In this document: positions 37,201 to 48,006 of the stretch, in pieces
How the letters are laid out: the number at the start of each line of letters is the position of its first letter
Position numbering within the stretch: the stretch's first letter is position 1
NCBI GenBank assembly: GCA_021234155.1
Contig: JAJEKV010000752.1
Location: forward strand, 33,031 to 97,030
From: Isoetes taiwanensis
Taxonomy: Eukaryota; Streptophyta; Lycopodiopsida; Isoetales; Isoetaceae
Length of the DNA: 64,000 bases
Direction of reading: 5' to 3'
Program-made: the position numbers and the translations under genes
Notes under the pieces: model-generated
Told to the model about the DNA's origin: nothing
The model's input: only the letters and a program-made list of their open reading frames with translations
The model's database searches: none

Positions 37201-38117
37201 TATAAGCTTCTTCCTTCAATCTTGCTTCATCTTCCAATTCTGTTATGTTCTCTTGATTGGCAGCAATACTTTCTAAGCTAGCATTTAGCATATAAGTCAT
37301 TCCAACTTCTTGCAAACTCATCTTTTCCACTCCATTCTCCAATTCCCTCTTTGCAGCATCCTCTTCATTGCATTGAAGCTTTCACAATGCACCATCTAGA
37401 GTCCCAAGGTTCCGTTTTTCCACAAGCTTGCACTGCAATTCAAGCTCTTTCTTTTTCATATCAAGTTCAGCTTTTACCTTTTCAATTTTAGATCTTAAAT
37501 GTACAACTTGCTCCTCAATATACTTGGAATTTGCCTTTGCATTTTCCAATCTTGTTAATGCACTTCTCCAATTTTCATATTCAATAGTAGTCTCTTCATT
37601 TCCAGCACTAGTTTTCAAAATACCCAATTGCTTTTCAAGCACTTCAATGAAATCAAGTGCATAATGTGATGGCACACTCAAAGCATCTTCTTTCTTCTTT
37701 GGTAGCTCATCTTCTTCTTGTTGTTTTGGTCCTTCGCCATGTCTCTTTCCTAGCCCAATCTTGTGCAAATTCTTCAACACTATTCCAATCAACATTAATA
37801 CCATGTTGCCATGCTGCATAACACCTTGCCATGTACATCGGAACTTTGGTCACTTCTACTTTATGGAAGACCTTCTTATAAATCTGCAAGAATTCAAATT
37901 TTGAAGACCTTTTAAGGCGGGAGATATTAAACCCCTGTTTGCCATCTTTTGGAGCAGCGCCCCATGTGTTAATCATCATTTCTGGCTGCAAACATTTTTT
38001 CACTTCATTGATAGAAATAAGATAAAACTTCTGTGAACTACATAATCGGCCTTCTTCCTTACAAGTCACTAAAAGTTTCTCTAAACCACAAGATTTTGCT
38101 TTCTTTGGGTAACACAT
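34268..38117 (-). pseudogene. Transposon-borne coiled-coil/RING-like/FCP1-like gene
   Basis: Order on the minus strand. N-terminal part (38117-37740: KKVFHKVEVTKVPMYMARCY). Coiled coil (about 37690-37390: SKYIEEQVVHLRSKIEKVKA; then AANQENITELEDEARLKEEA). RING-like cluster (about 37040-36880: CAFCGFGYKD, SPCMHSFHIACAVH, CCLCNQDVSKDW). Acidic/Ser-rich linker (36050-35510). FCP1-like domain: KLLIMDVNRIF (34900), FAVAIWSTMSKGNL, RFEFIWDQEHY, SLLMDDAEYKCLRNP, ending near 34270. Splice pairs ACAG/GTACGC (36857) to TTTTGTGACAG (36051), and CAAAG/GTGAAT (35500) to TTATTTTTAGAG, keep phase; exon 35060-34975 is also bounded by AG and GT. The catalytic motif reads DVN, where FCP1 enzymes have DxD. Breaks: a frameshift near 37730, an in-frame TGA at about 37383, an extra A in the A9 run at about 35548, and a shift near 34775. 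It is not a working gene as it stands. Its role in transposition is unknown. Confidence 0.75.
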
Positions 38118-39327
38118 GAAACTTTTTGCTTTTTGGGTTGTCGAGGAGACATCGTAACTTCATGAACTTTCTTCATCTTTTAGCGTGGATCTTGAAACAA
38201 TATTAAGCAAATTGTCAGAATCAAAATTCTCATATAATAAGCCTTTTTGTGCTTTTACTAAGATCTGCAAAATACCAATTACTGGGATCTAAGTTGTATT
38301 GGCATTTGAATATATTTCATAAAGGACTATACTACTGAATGAAGCCTCTATACAATTGTTAAAAGCTAGCTTGTGCAGTTCTCATTCTGCCCATACAATA
38401 ATTTGTATTTGAGATAGTATTATAGCAATCCGTTCATCGCAATCATAAACGATGAGGTTTGCTGAATGCTCACTTGGATCCCTTCAGCCTTAAAATCTAA
38501 CTAAACTTATAAAGAAAGCTTCCTAACCAATTGCTTTGAAGATGAGAAATGGACAAAATCCATGTACTGTAACTTTCCATAATTTCATCTCATCTTACCG
38601 TGTGACTTAACATAGTCTCTTCAAGCAATTAATCTTATTATCTGCTTGAACTAGGTAGAACTTGGGCAAAGAAGGATGAGGTTTTAGGATTTTACGTCAA
38701 AAGGATAAGAATGGTAAACTATAAATCTGTATAGAGATGGACTACAATATGATTTTATGTGATCTAAGAATAAGTTTAGAATGACATCCATCGATGCTCT
38801 TCAATGAGACACAATTTTTAAGGAGGAATTACCAGAAGAAAAAGCGATCCTAAAGTCCTTGACGACTCACGGTCTTCTTTAGACAAACAATCGAACTAAA
38901 ATCGGCAGGATTACATTTGCACCATTCAATCAAGGTTAGAGAACCAACAAATGAGAAGCTATGGAAGTATGTTATTTAAACATCATACCTTTACTTTAGG
39001 AGGCGTAAACGTTAGTGGCGAGAGACAAGACCGAGAGAGTTGGAAATGCTCATATAAAGTGTGTCGATTTGAAAATCATGCCTTTGCCGGAGACAAAATA
39101 GAGAGTTCTGCAATGGTGTTGATCGATAGTGAATGCCAGAGGAGATCTCGTTGAGGTGAAGGGCGGGGGAAGTTTGATCGAGGTAGCTACCAACTAGACG
39201 TATTGAATGAGCGGCCATTGAATTCAGTCACCCGCATTAAATTCTCGACTAAAGTTTGAATTTGTTTTGGGAGACTAGAGTCCGTTTTTAAAAGTACTTT
39301 AGGTAGGTACTTTAGAATGTCTCGAAA
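38118..39327. other. 5' flank of the minus-strand transposon gene and right subterminal region
   Basis: No further exon was recognised. A GC-richer stretch at 39120-39230 could hold the minus-strand promoter and leader. A plus frame at 38951-39154 has no motif. Confidence 0.35.
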
Positions 39328-39354
39328 TGGGTATACCCTAACGTGCTTATGCCC
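39328..39354 (-). repeat. Right terminal inverted repeat
   Basis: 27 bp ending CGTGCTTATGCCC, the reverse complement of 28129-28155 with one mismatch. Followed by ATTT. Confidence 0.9.
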
Positions 39355-39358
39355 ATTT

Positions 39359-39945
39359 CCCCTTATTGCTATTGTGTTGCAACCATGTCAATGGGTGTAG
39401 ACATGGATCTCATGTTCATTGTGTAGATTGTGAACCCAACTGTGAATAGCTACAAAATTGTTTGTGGTATCATCATGCATCAGAGGTAATGTCGTATTGT
39501 TTGCTGCAGATTAATTGATGCTAGTTCTACAAGCTTAACATTGTTGAACAATGTTTCAAGCAATGTGGTTGGAATAATGGTTTTGTCACCACGATTTTAA
39601 CAAAGGTTTTGGAGGCTTCCCCATTGTGCAGAAGACATTGATTTCAGAGGTAGCGGGCTTCATATAATCATTCACGGAAATAATTGTTCTCTTCCGGATG
39701 CTCATTGCTATCGATGGGTTTGTTTTCATGAGTTTCTCGAATTGCATGATAAAAAACTATGTGCTGCCATGTTCTAACATTTTCATCTTACTTGACATTC
39801 CTAATAATATTTAAGTGGCATTCCCAAGTTGGAGACGCCTTCGAGGTTTTGGATGCGGAACAAAATGTTGCTTTATGTCAAAAAGAAACTTGCGACAAAA
39901 CATTTTATTTTTAAATTGATCGAAGGCACACCGCAAAGACAAGAC
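39359..39945. other. No recognisable gene
   Basis: AT-rich flank of the transposon with no supported frame. Confidence 0.3.
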
Positions 39946-40220
39946 TGCCTCCTTCATGCTGCAAGAGTTATAGAATGGGTTAAACAATGGTTATAACACA
40001 TCCTCCTTTCTGAATATTGAATGACATTCTATAAGTTGTTTATGTCATAAAACATCCTCCTTTCATATTGAATTAAGAAGTGATCTTTGTTATATACTAA
40101 TGTCTTAAATCAAGATTGTTTGGGCAATTGAATTTGAAGCTGACTCCAATTGAAGGGATATTGCTAAAGCTGGTGAAATCAATGTATGTGTGTTTTTCCT
40201 CCCACGTAGTAAGATTTCCT
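39946..40220 (+). repeat. Dispersed direct repeat, copy 1
   Basis: About 275 bp closely matching 47730-48006 in the same orientation. Shared words include CTTCATGCTGCAAGAGTTAT, GAATGACATTCTATAAGTTG and GGGATATTGCTAAAGCTGG. Edges end abruptly in both copies. The nature of the element is unknown. Confidence 0.9.
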
Positions 40221-43200
40221 CCCATGTGCCTCTTGACAACGTGATGGCTGGGCTGCTGGGGACTTGATCATCCATTTTATAGATTTCAAAGTATTGCTGC
40301 ATTTGTATTTATGCATTGCTTCAATATTGTCTGCACACAAACTCAAGAATATGGCAATGGGAGCAATTGGAGGTAAAAGCACCAATTTTCCTTGAATGGC
40401 TCTATTTGCCTTGGCCCTTTATCCTCTGATCATTATCATGGTGCTCATTTTCGACTATGTCCTCATGTGGACATAATCGTATTCTTCAAAATTAAAGTTC
40501 TCAAATCAGCAAAATCCGTCAAACGATCTTTTACATGCACACTCTCATGGAAGCTAACATGAATACTAAACCCAAACTTTTTGCAGAAGCCCAAGTAATG
40601 CATTACCATAATAAACCTAAGTCGCTACTGTTGCTAGAAAGAATATTTACCATGTCCTGAGGTGTTCCTAGTCTGTATAGGCTGGTCTGATTGAAAGGTT
40701 TCTCCTACTTGTAAAGCAGAGGCGAAAGCGTTTAGGAGCTTGAGTTTGTATACTTATGCTTCTGCAATCGCCAGACACCAATTCAAATGTGAACATACCT
40801 ATAGACAGCTTGTGATGTATAGAGACAACCAGTATGCAACGCTCGAGTCAGTTTGGCAGATGATGGCAATCATTGCTTAGGAGAACCAAGCACCGGTTAG
40901 CCAGTTTTCAAAGTGGCTGCCCGAGAATATGACCCTTTGCCGGTTTACACCGATAGTAAGTTTGGGCGATCATTGGCATATTCGGGCATATATTGGCATA
41001 TACCGGAATATGCTATAAACCCCATGGACGAGGGTTTGCCCCCCAAGGGGCAACCCAAAAAAGGGCATATATTTTTTTGAGGAATTATATTACATGTGCA
41101 ACCTCCATTTCACATATATAAGAAATCACATGCAGCGATATATGGTATGCATTCCCTTAGCACTTCTTGGCCAACTTTCAAGCATTTCCAAAAGTTGCAA
41201 CACCTTGACCATATTTTTTTAACAATGTCAAATCCTTCATTAAACGATTACACTTCCAACTTATTGACTTTGAAAACATAGATTATAATACCATTCGACA
41301 AAACCAATGGCCTCCATCTCTCATGTTCTACTTTCAGCTTATTGACTTCGAATAAATAGATTACTACACCATTCAACAAGACCAATGATCTCCATGTCCA
41401 GTGTTCTACTATTACGCTAAATCATATGACGTCTACATATTTATTTTCTCGTTGCCCCTTCATCAACAACTCCATGAGGGCAACCCTTTTTGCGACAACA
41501 TCTTGTTTTAGTTCAAAGGCTGCCGAACCCAAATTAGGAGCAGTTGTGCCTTCATTGATAGATGCTGATCCTCAGAAACGCTGGGGGAAAACTGCATCTC
41601 GAATTGCTGACTGGAGGGGAAGATGTCTCTCAGTAAAACAAGTCTGGAAGTGGTTGTGCAAATGTTGTTTGAGATAAAGAGCAAAAACAATGTAGCAGTA
41701 ATCAAAATTATTGGTTGCACGCAAGATAATTCTCAAAAATGACACAAACCTGATGGCACAAATGGAAAGATTATTTTCATAATTTGCATTCAAGGTTCTT
41801 GCCCTGTTTACCACTAAAATAGTAGAATTTCAACTCGTTTCATATGTACATTCAGCATTATTACCTGGCCACTTTAAAATAGTAGAGTTTCAACTTGTAG
41901 TATAAAGCATACAATCCTGCACACTACAACAAATAATTCATTAGAACTTGTATGATACCACAACAAAATTTGATTGGAGTATAATGATCGTACCATCCTG
42001 CTCACCTACTCTCTTCAAACGTGAAATTGGTCCTTGCTTCTTGAAACCCGCCATAGTGCATTACAGACAGCGCACACTATAATACTTTCATGACATGATA
42101 AATACTGCCATGCCATAATAGTAGAAATGATTGATATTGCCCAAAACATGATGGACATGCTATCCATTCCCTTCAAGCATGAACTTGATCCTTGCTAATG
42201 ACATGCTTCTAATGACATGCTCTTGGAAACCTGCAATAAACCATAGTGTAATCACAGGCTTCCCAAAAAATAGCACAAAAACTACAGTAAAGGCACAAAT
42301 ACCTACGAAGACATGATTCAGTACAATAACATACAAAAAGTCCTATCCCTATAAAACTGGAGTTATAGCCAGTGTAATATCTATTATCAATTGCAGTCGA
42401 CTTTCTCATCAGTACATGGGGACCTTGGATACCAAGTTATGCCAGTCAACAAACCAACCTCTAACCTCAATATCCAAGCGTGGCCTAAATACAAATGGAA
42501 TTGTGCCTCTATTATACCCTTCCTACTCAGACTTGTAGATCTTGCTCTTACAGGATATAAAATGTGCAGATCCTGCTCTTACAAGATACAGAATTAAACT
42601 CGGTTGTTGATTTATGCAATGGCTTGACACTTTTTGCAATGAATTCAATAATACCATTAGTATACTCTATGAAGAGCCTTGCACCTCCAGCAATGTCTGC
42701 AGCATTAGCATTTAGCAAGGGTTCCATTCATAGGATAAGCATAGAAGCTGCATATGTTAGGGCCATATAGGAATTATGTTGAGGCCATCATAGGGATTAA
42801 AGTTAGGTAGATTAGCAATACCACCTGCTGCAAAGTATATATAAGAGCCCATGAAATATATAGAAATATAAGCTGTAGAAATGGAAATACCATAGAACAG
42901 ATTGAGAAGATACATACCACATGACACAAAGTATCCATAAGAGACAACAAAACATATCATTGGGCTATAAAGAATGAAAAATACCATAAAACAGGTCAAA
43001 AATGTGAGCTAGATGATATGACAATTGCCTCAATCCAGAGATGTTGTTTGAAACAAAGCAAGGAAAAGATGAATTTAATTTGCATAATCAGGCTACAAAG
43101 CAGTATATGTAAAAAGGAAGACCATATACCTGAGATCCGGTAAACTTAAAGAGCTCTAATGGATGTCAAGACTACTATGGCATTTTATTTCCTCTGCAAA

Positions 43201-44045
43201 AACAACATAGTTGGAACACCAATTATATGAAAGATGATGTCAGAACATATTGAAGATTATTCCACGACCGCAGATACATAAGGTCAAAATCAAAATGTCT
43301 TTTTCAAATGGCAAGTGCTGCTGTAACTAAAAGATATGTTACCAATTGGTGAAAAGTATATAAAAGATATTACCAAAATAAATATAGATTCACCCCCCTA
43401 AGCATATATGCAGTTTCAGCTCTCGATCGCTTGTGTTTGATCCTTATTCCTGTACTTGAAACTGTCAGCAAGGAAGTCATTAGCAGCGGTACCAACTTTC
43501 CCTAAATCAAAGAAACACTGCTCAGACTTGAGTAAAAAAGAGACCAGAAGCATTTCAAAACAGGAAGCAAAACATAGAGGCACATCATACATACATCTAT
43601 GGAATAGCTTTTCAAATTACTGGATCCCGAGGGCAATGACCTATAAAAGTAGAAAACATGTCACAAAAAGAAATATTCACCTAGATTAACATGCACTTGA
43701 TCAACTTGGTATAAATCTTAAGGTTGCATAAATGTAAAACTTGAAACTGCATGAATACCAAAATTACCTCTGCAAGTAATTACTGAGGAGCTTTCAGAGC
43801 ATTCCAAGTCATGCCAGGCTCAAATATTCTGATTATTTATTTCTAAATATATCCATAAAGTCAAACTCTCTAGATCTCTAAATTATATCATCTGCATGTG
43901 TATAGACTCTATGCACTGGTACAGTCTCACAATTCAGGCCCCAAAAAAGCCATAAATATATTGACTGGACGATCAACCCTTTTGAACCTCTGCTCGCACA
44001 TTCATTCTATATTAAACAATAAGCTAAAAATAAGTAGGAGACTTC
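40221..44045. other. Long stretch without a recognised gene
   Basis: Short frames only. Around 40960-41010 the word TTGGCATAT recurs with CGGGCATAT and ACCGGAATATGC. A plus frame at 41426-41677 (83 codons) and others at 42209-42999 lack motifs and splice support. Confidence 0.35.
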
Positions 44046-44247
44046 TGCTTCCGCGGCCTAAAAGCCATACCCAAGGTCACGGGTTGTGAAAGTGGCCATG
44101 CAATGTAAAGTTGGTGGGGGAAGGACCCACTTCAGCAATGTAAAGTGGTGGGGGCAGGACCCATCTGGGTGTGTTGTAAAGTGTCACATGTCCGATAGGA
44201 CGCTGCCTTGTGGCGTGACGTTAAAATCTCTTCTTCTTCTTCTTCTC
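44046..44247 (+). mobile_element. SINE-like repeat, copy 1
   Basis: The body ends GTGGCGTGACGTTAAAAT (44210-44227), followed by a (CTT)n tail (44228-44247). The same 3' end, preceded by GTCACATGTCC, recurs in inverse orientation at 61602-61800 with a different simple-repeat tail. The 5' part, GGCCTAAAAGCCA...GGTCACGGGTTGTGAAA, resembles degenerate A and B boxes of a tRNA-derived promoter. A 33-bp internal duplication (CAATGTAAAG.TGGTGGGGG..GGACCCA) is present. No target duplication was found. Confidence 0.5.
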
Positions 44248-44977
44248 AACAAAGCTGGAAAAGAATACATAACAAGTATTGCCATACCTGTGGGAAGGAC
44301 GAAGAAAAAGGAAATAACTCAAAAGCAATAGATAGCTGCAGGTTGATTAAGAGGAAAAAAGCAATCCTGAGATAGTGAGTAGTTACAGTATTCGCCATAC
44401 AGGTCGTTGGGCTGTCAATCTCATCATCCTAGATGTGAGACACAAAATAATCTAGTTGCTATATATGCCAACGCAGTAGAAGCAATCAAATCGTTATTTG
44501 AAAACCACTCTGACAAACCTGCACACCCAAAGATTGCGGCAAAACACAATCATGCCAAAAAAACAGGTGTATATGGATAGGAGATGGAGAGGAATGTTGT
44601 TAGTGGCTTCCATGCCATATTTGCCTGAAGGATTTTCCAGTCCTTACCCCTTCTTAAAAACATACTAACACCTGAATTTTTGGCAAATCGAAAAATTTTC
44701 CAGTCCTTACCCTTTCCTAAAAACATACTAACACCTTTTTGGCAAATCGAAAAATTTCCCAGGTGCTAAAAATCTCCACAATCTCAGACAAAATGGCGGG
44801 AGAAAAAAATCCAAAAAATTTTTCGCTTGCAAGGGAAACCAAATTTAAACAATAGATATCTTTGAATTTGCTATTCTAGCCATGAGATTTTGCACCTGTG
44901 AAAGCTTATTTGGACCAACAATGGGCGGGTTACTCTAGTATAGTTCACAAAGAGCAAAAGCTTGAAAAGTTCACAAG
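44248..44977. other. No gene; short internal duplication
   Basis: Between 44635 and 44760 a stretch is repeated: CCAGTCCTTACCC, AAAAACATACTAACACCT, TTTTGGCAAATCGAAAAATTT. Otherwise AT-rich flank downstream of the PAL copy. Confidence 0.5.
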
Positions 44978-44983
44978 TTTATT
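44978..44983 (-). promoter_or_regulatory. Poly(A) signal AATAAA of the PAL copy
   Basis: AATAAA on the minus strand about 30 bp after the PAL stop codon. Standard position for a plant 3' end signal, though such a hexamer also occurs by chance. Confidence 0.45.
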
Positions 44984-45010
44984 GAATTAAATGTTTGAAT
45001 TGATAGGCTA

Positions 45011-47085
45011 TTACAAAGCACCAGGAGCTCCATTCCATCCCTCCACACAACTAAGTAAAGGAGCAACTATTTTGCCATCACACAATGCCATGAACACCTT
45101 GTTGATTTCTTCCCCAGGAGATGTCTTCTGTGTGCCACTCAATAACCTTGTTCCGGCCTCCTTTCTTACAAATTCATACAAGAACCAAGTCCGACACTCT
45201 TCAATTCTGTTGGGCAGCATGAACACCCTTGTCATATTTTTTCGTGCTGCAGGAATCTCCTCTGTCAGCTCCCTTGCCAATTCTTGCTCAAATCTCTGAA
45301 TTTTGCAAACAGGGAAGCATCTGCTGTTTTTGCATTCTTCAATCCGAATTCGACCAAAACCTTTCTGAGCTCCTGAATCAGAGGATACGAAGCATTGGCA
45401 GCATCATCGATGTAGCTAAACACGTGCCGATGATCCACAACTCGAAAGCAGATCCTTCTCGCAGAATCTGAGGAGACAGTTCCCCTGTTTCATCTATCAA
45501 AAGGGTCTTTTGCAACTCTGGCCACGATCCGCTTGGGATGTAGACTGCATAATCTCTTCAAGATGCCGCAAAATCAACTGCCTGACAAAGGGCGATGAGA
45601 AAAGTGGAGCTCATGAGCTTCAAAATCTCAACAGCCTCTTCGGTCTTCTTGGCAGAGATCAAGCCAAGAGAATTTACATACGATTATGCTGCTCTGCGCT
45701 CTGCATGATTTGTGACCGGATTTGTAAGGAATTGGAGCTCGGAGGTGTAAGAAGCCATGGCAATTTTCGCCCCCTTCATGCCATAATCGGAGGCTCGGAT
45801 TAGGGCCTCCGCTGAGATTTGAAGGCAATCCATTGTTGTAATAATCGTTGACAAGCTCTGAATTGGGCGAACATGAGCTTCCCAATTGCATGTATGGCGA
45901 GACGGGTGTTATCCATGGAAACACCAATTGGAGTGCCTTGAAAATTTCCGCCATGAAGGGCTTTATCTCTGCTAACATCAATAATCGGATTATCATTGAC
46001 GGAATTGATCTCCCTCTCAATTGAATGAGTGGCAGCTCTGATCACTTCAATTTGAGGACCCAGCCCACTGCGGCGAGGTTCTGAGCATATCTGTCTGTTT
46101 GGGCTTCTTGAGGGGGTCTGTTTCGTGCAATTTGCAGGCTTTCATGTAAACTGCCGTCACTTCCTAAATTCCTGAATAGCAGCAGCGATCTGTCAAGTGA
46201 TGCTTCAATCTGTGGTGAGAGGATCAGCGTACTCGAACGCGCGTTGCTTCACAAAAAAACGCAGAAATTACTTCGGCCAAAAGAGGCCAAAATGTGGCAT
46301 CGTAGCAACTATGGATGCCAGCTGCTCCCACAGAGGTGCCGTTTACAAAACAAGCCCTTCATGGGCTGCAGCACAAAGGCTCTTCAATTCAGCGAGTTTC
46401 AAAGCTTCTTCTGCAAAATTCTCCTTCCTTTCTCATGGCCTTAGGTGGGGCGGGCTGTTAAAAGGCCTGCTATGTAAGACAAGAGGACGGATCACCGGAA
46501 GCGGTGATTGTGCCTCCTGAGAGGAAGCAGAGGAGTAATTCCGGCAAGATTGAGGAGCTTGCACATAGAATCAAAAATCTTCCATCGATGCCGGAATAGC
46601 CCTGCAACAGAGTATTGGTCCCGCACCAACATGGCTTTTCCGGGCTGAACAAGGCAGAGTATTTGCATTGCCCTTTCCAAACACTCCGGCATTCAAAAAT
46701 CGGATCAATTCCTTCTGACTCCACCCCTTGATTAGTCCGGCGGTGAGATGTGGCTCCAAATCCGGTGGTGACTCCATATGTGTCAGTGCCCTTCATCACA
46801 TTGTTGAGAACCCAATTGGAGCTCTCATCCACCCTTTCTTTTAAAATTTCTTCATCCAGACTAACCTTCACGTCTGATCTTCTGGCTACCGCTGCAACTT
46901 GTGCCACAGTTAGAGTTTGGCCTCTGATCCAAACCTCTGGCGTATTTTGAATACTCCTCCACCATATCCTTCAATTCCTCTGAAATGGCTCTTTTAGTGT
47001 ATTCAACAGATTTTGCCCAATTGAGGGGTCTTCGACCCTGGCATTTTTGCACAAACCAACGAAGCTTAAAGGTCTTGGGCTAAAG
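45011..47085 (-). pseudogene. PAL: Phenylalanine ammonia-lyase (PAL) pseudogene, intronless
   Basis: Family role: PAL deaminates L-phenylalanine to trans-cinnamate, the entry step of phenylpropanoid and lignin synthesis. Seen, in order on the minus strand: RRPLNWAKSVEYTKRAISEE (near 47030), DTYGVTTGFGATSHRRT (46745-46795), ELIRFLNAGVFG (about 46700), GITPLLPLR (46520), TITASGD with the Ala-Ser-Gly that forms the MIO cofactor (46494-46502), [14 protein letters not shown] (about 46025), [19 protein letters not shown] (45900-45960), [20 protein letters not shown] (45780-45850), and a C-terminal FVRKEAGTRLLSG...SCVEGWNGAP, ending in TAA at 45011-45013. The 2.07-kb span equals a full coding length. 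At least five frameshifts and several stops break it. Angiosperm PAL genes usually carry one intron; none is present here, which fits a gymnosperm or a retrocopy. No 5' end or poly(A) tail is proven. Confidence 0.95.
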
Positions 47086-47729
47086 CCATAGCCGAAGCAG
47101 AATAGAAGGATTCAGTGCTGTTGTCGTTGTATTGGATTGGCTATGGTGTATCGACCTTTTTGCCGCTTGCAGCTGATTTACTGGATGCCAAAGAGCATTT
47201 TTTTTTAAAGACCGTAGGTTGAATTGCAATCCTAAGTTGGTATTCAACTTCATCGAGATGACCATTTATGTTAAAGACCATCGAACCGGAAAATTGTGTG
47301 GATTGACCATTAATCGACAATTAGAGATTTTCGTGACCATTTATGATGAATTCAGCCTTTGACCAATTGACAACTAGGGAGATAATAGAGATTTAAGCAA
47401 ATTGATAGGCCAAGATGGGATTCCTATAAGCCATCATAAAAACGTGCCTCTGGAGGCTATTTCTTAGGTCCTTTCCTCACTTGTGAATGTTCATATTAAG
47501 TAGCCTCTTTCCTCACTTGTGAGTAGCCTCTGTGATTTTATGTACCAGTTCAAGGTTTTTGGGATGCTATTCTTGCATGTACTGGTGGGGTCCCGCGACC
47601 GACGTTAGAGCGGCTCACCGGTACATGACAGAATGGCAGACCAAAAAACTTGAACTGACAATATGGTATTTGGGGAGCGATTTTTGGGAAGCGATTTGGC
47701 ACGGCTCGAATTACATGATCAAACAGATT
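47086..47729. other. Upstream flank of the PAL copy, no gene
   Basis: No TATA box or leader can be assigned with confidence. The word GACCATTTATG recurs at about 47260 and 47338. A frame at 47532-47759 has no motif. Confidence 0.3.
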
Positions 47730-48006
47730 TGCCTTCTTCATGCTGCAAGAGTTATATAATGGGTTAAACAATGGTTATAACACATCTTACTTTCTGAATA
47801 TTGAATGACATTCTATAAGTTGTTTATGTCCTAACACATCCTCCTTTCCGGATATTGAATTAAGAAGTGATTTTTGTCATGTACTAATGTCTAAAATCAA
47901 TATTGTTTGGGCAATTGAATTTGAAGGTGACTCCAATTGAAGGGATATTGCTAAAGCTGGTGAAATCAATGTATGTGTTTTTCTCCTCCCACATAGTAAG
48001 ATTTCC
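47730..48006 (+). repeat. Dispersed direct repeat, copy 2
   Basis: Matches 39946-40220 in the same orientation, with scattered substitutions and a few single-base indels. The flanks do not match. Confidence 0.9.

Larger units (their letters stand above)
28129..39354. mobile_element. 11.2-kb DNA transposon with two genes (Sola-like?)
   Basis: Seen: both ends carry a 27-bp terminal inverted repeat starting GGGCATAAGCACG (28129-28155 and 39328-39354), with one mismatch. The tetranucleotide ATTT directly flanks both ends (28125-28128 and 39355-39358). The interior holds a transposase-like gene on the plus strand and a RING/coiled-coil/FCP1-like gene on the minus strand, converging toward the middle. 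Known: 4-bp target duplications are typical of only a few cut-and-paste superfamilies, such as Sola; piggyBac and Kolobok use TTAA. Inference: Sola-like or an unnamed group. The ends are well preserved while the genes carry stops and frameshifts, so this copy is not autonomous now. It may have been moved by an active relative. Confidence 0.8.
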
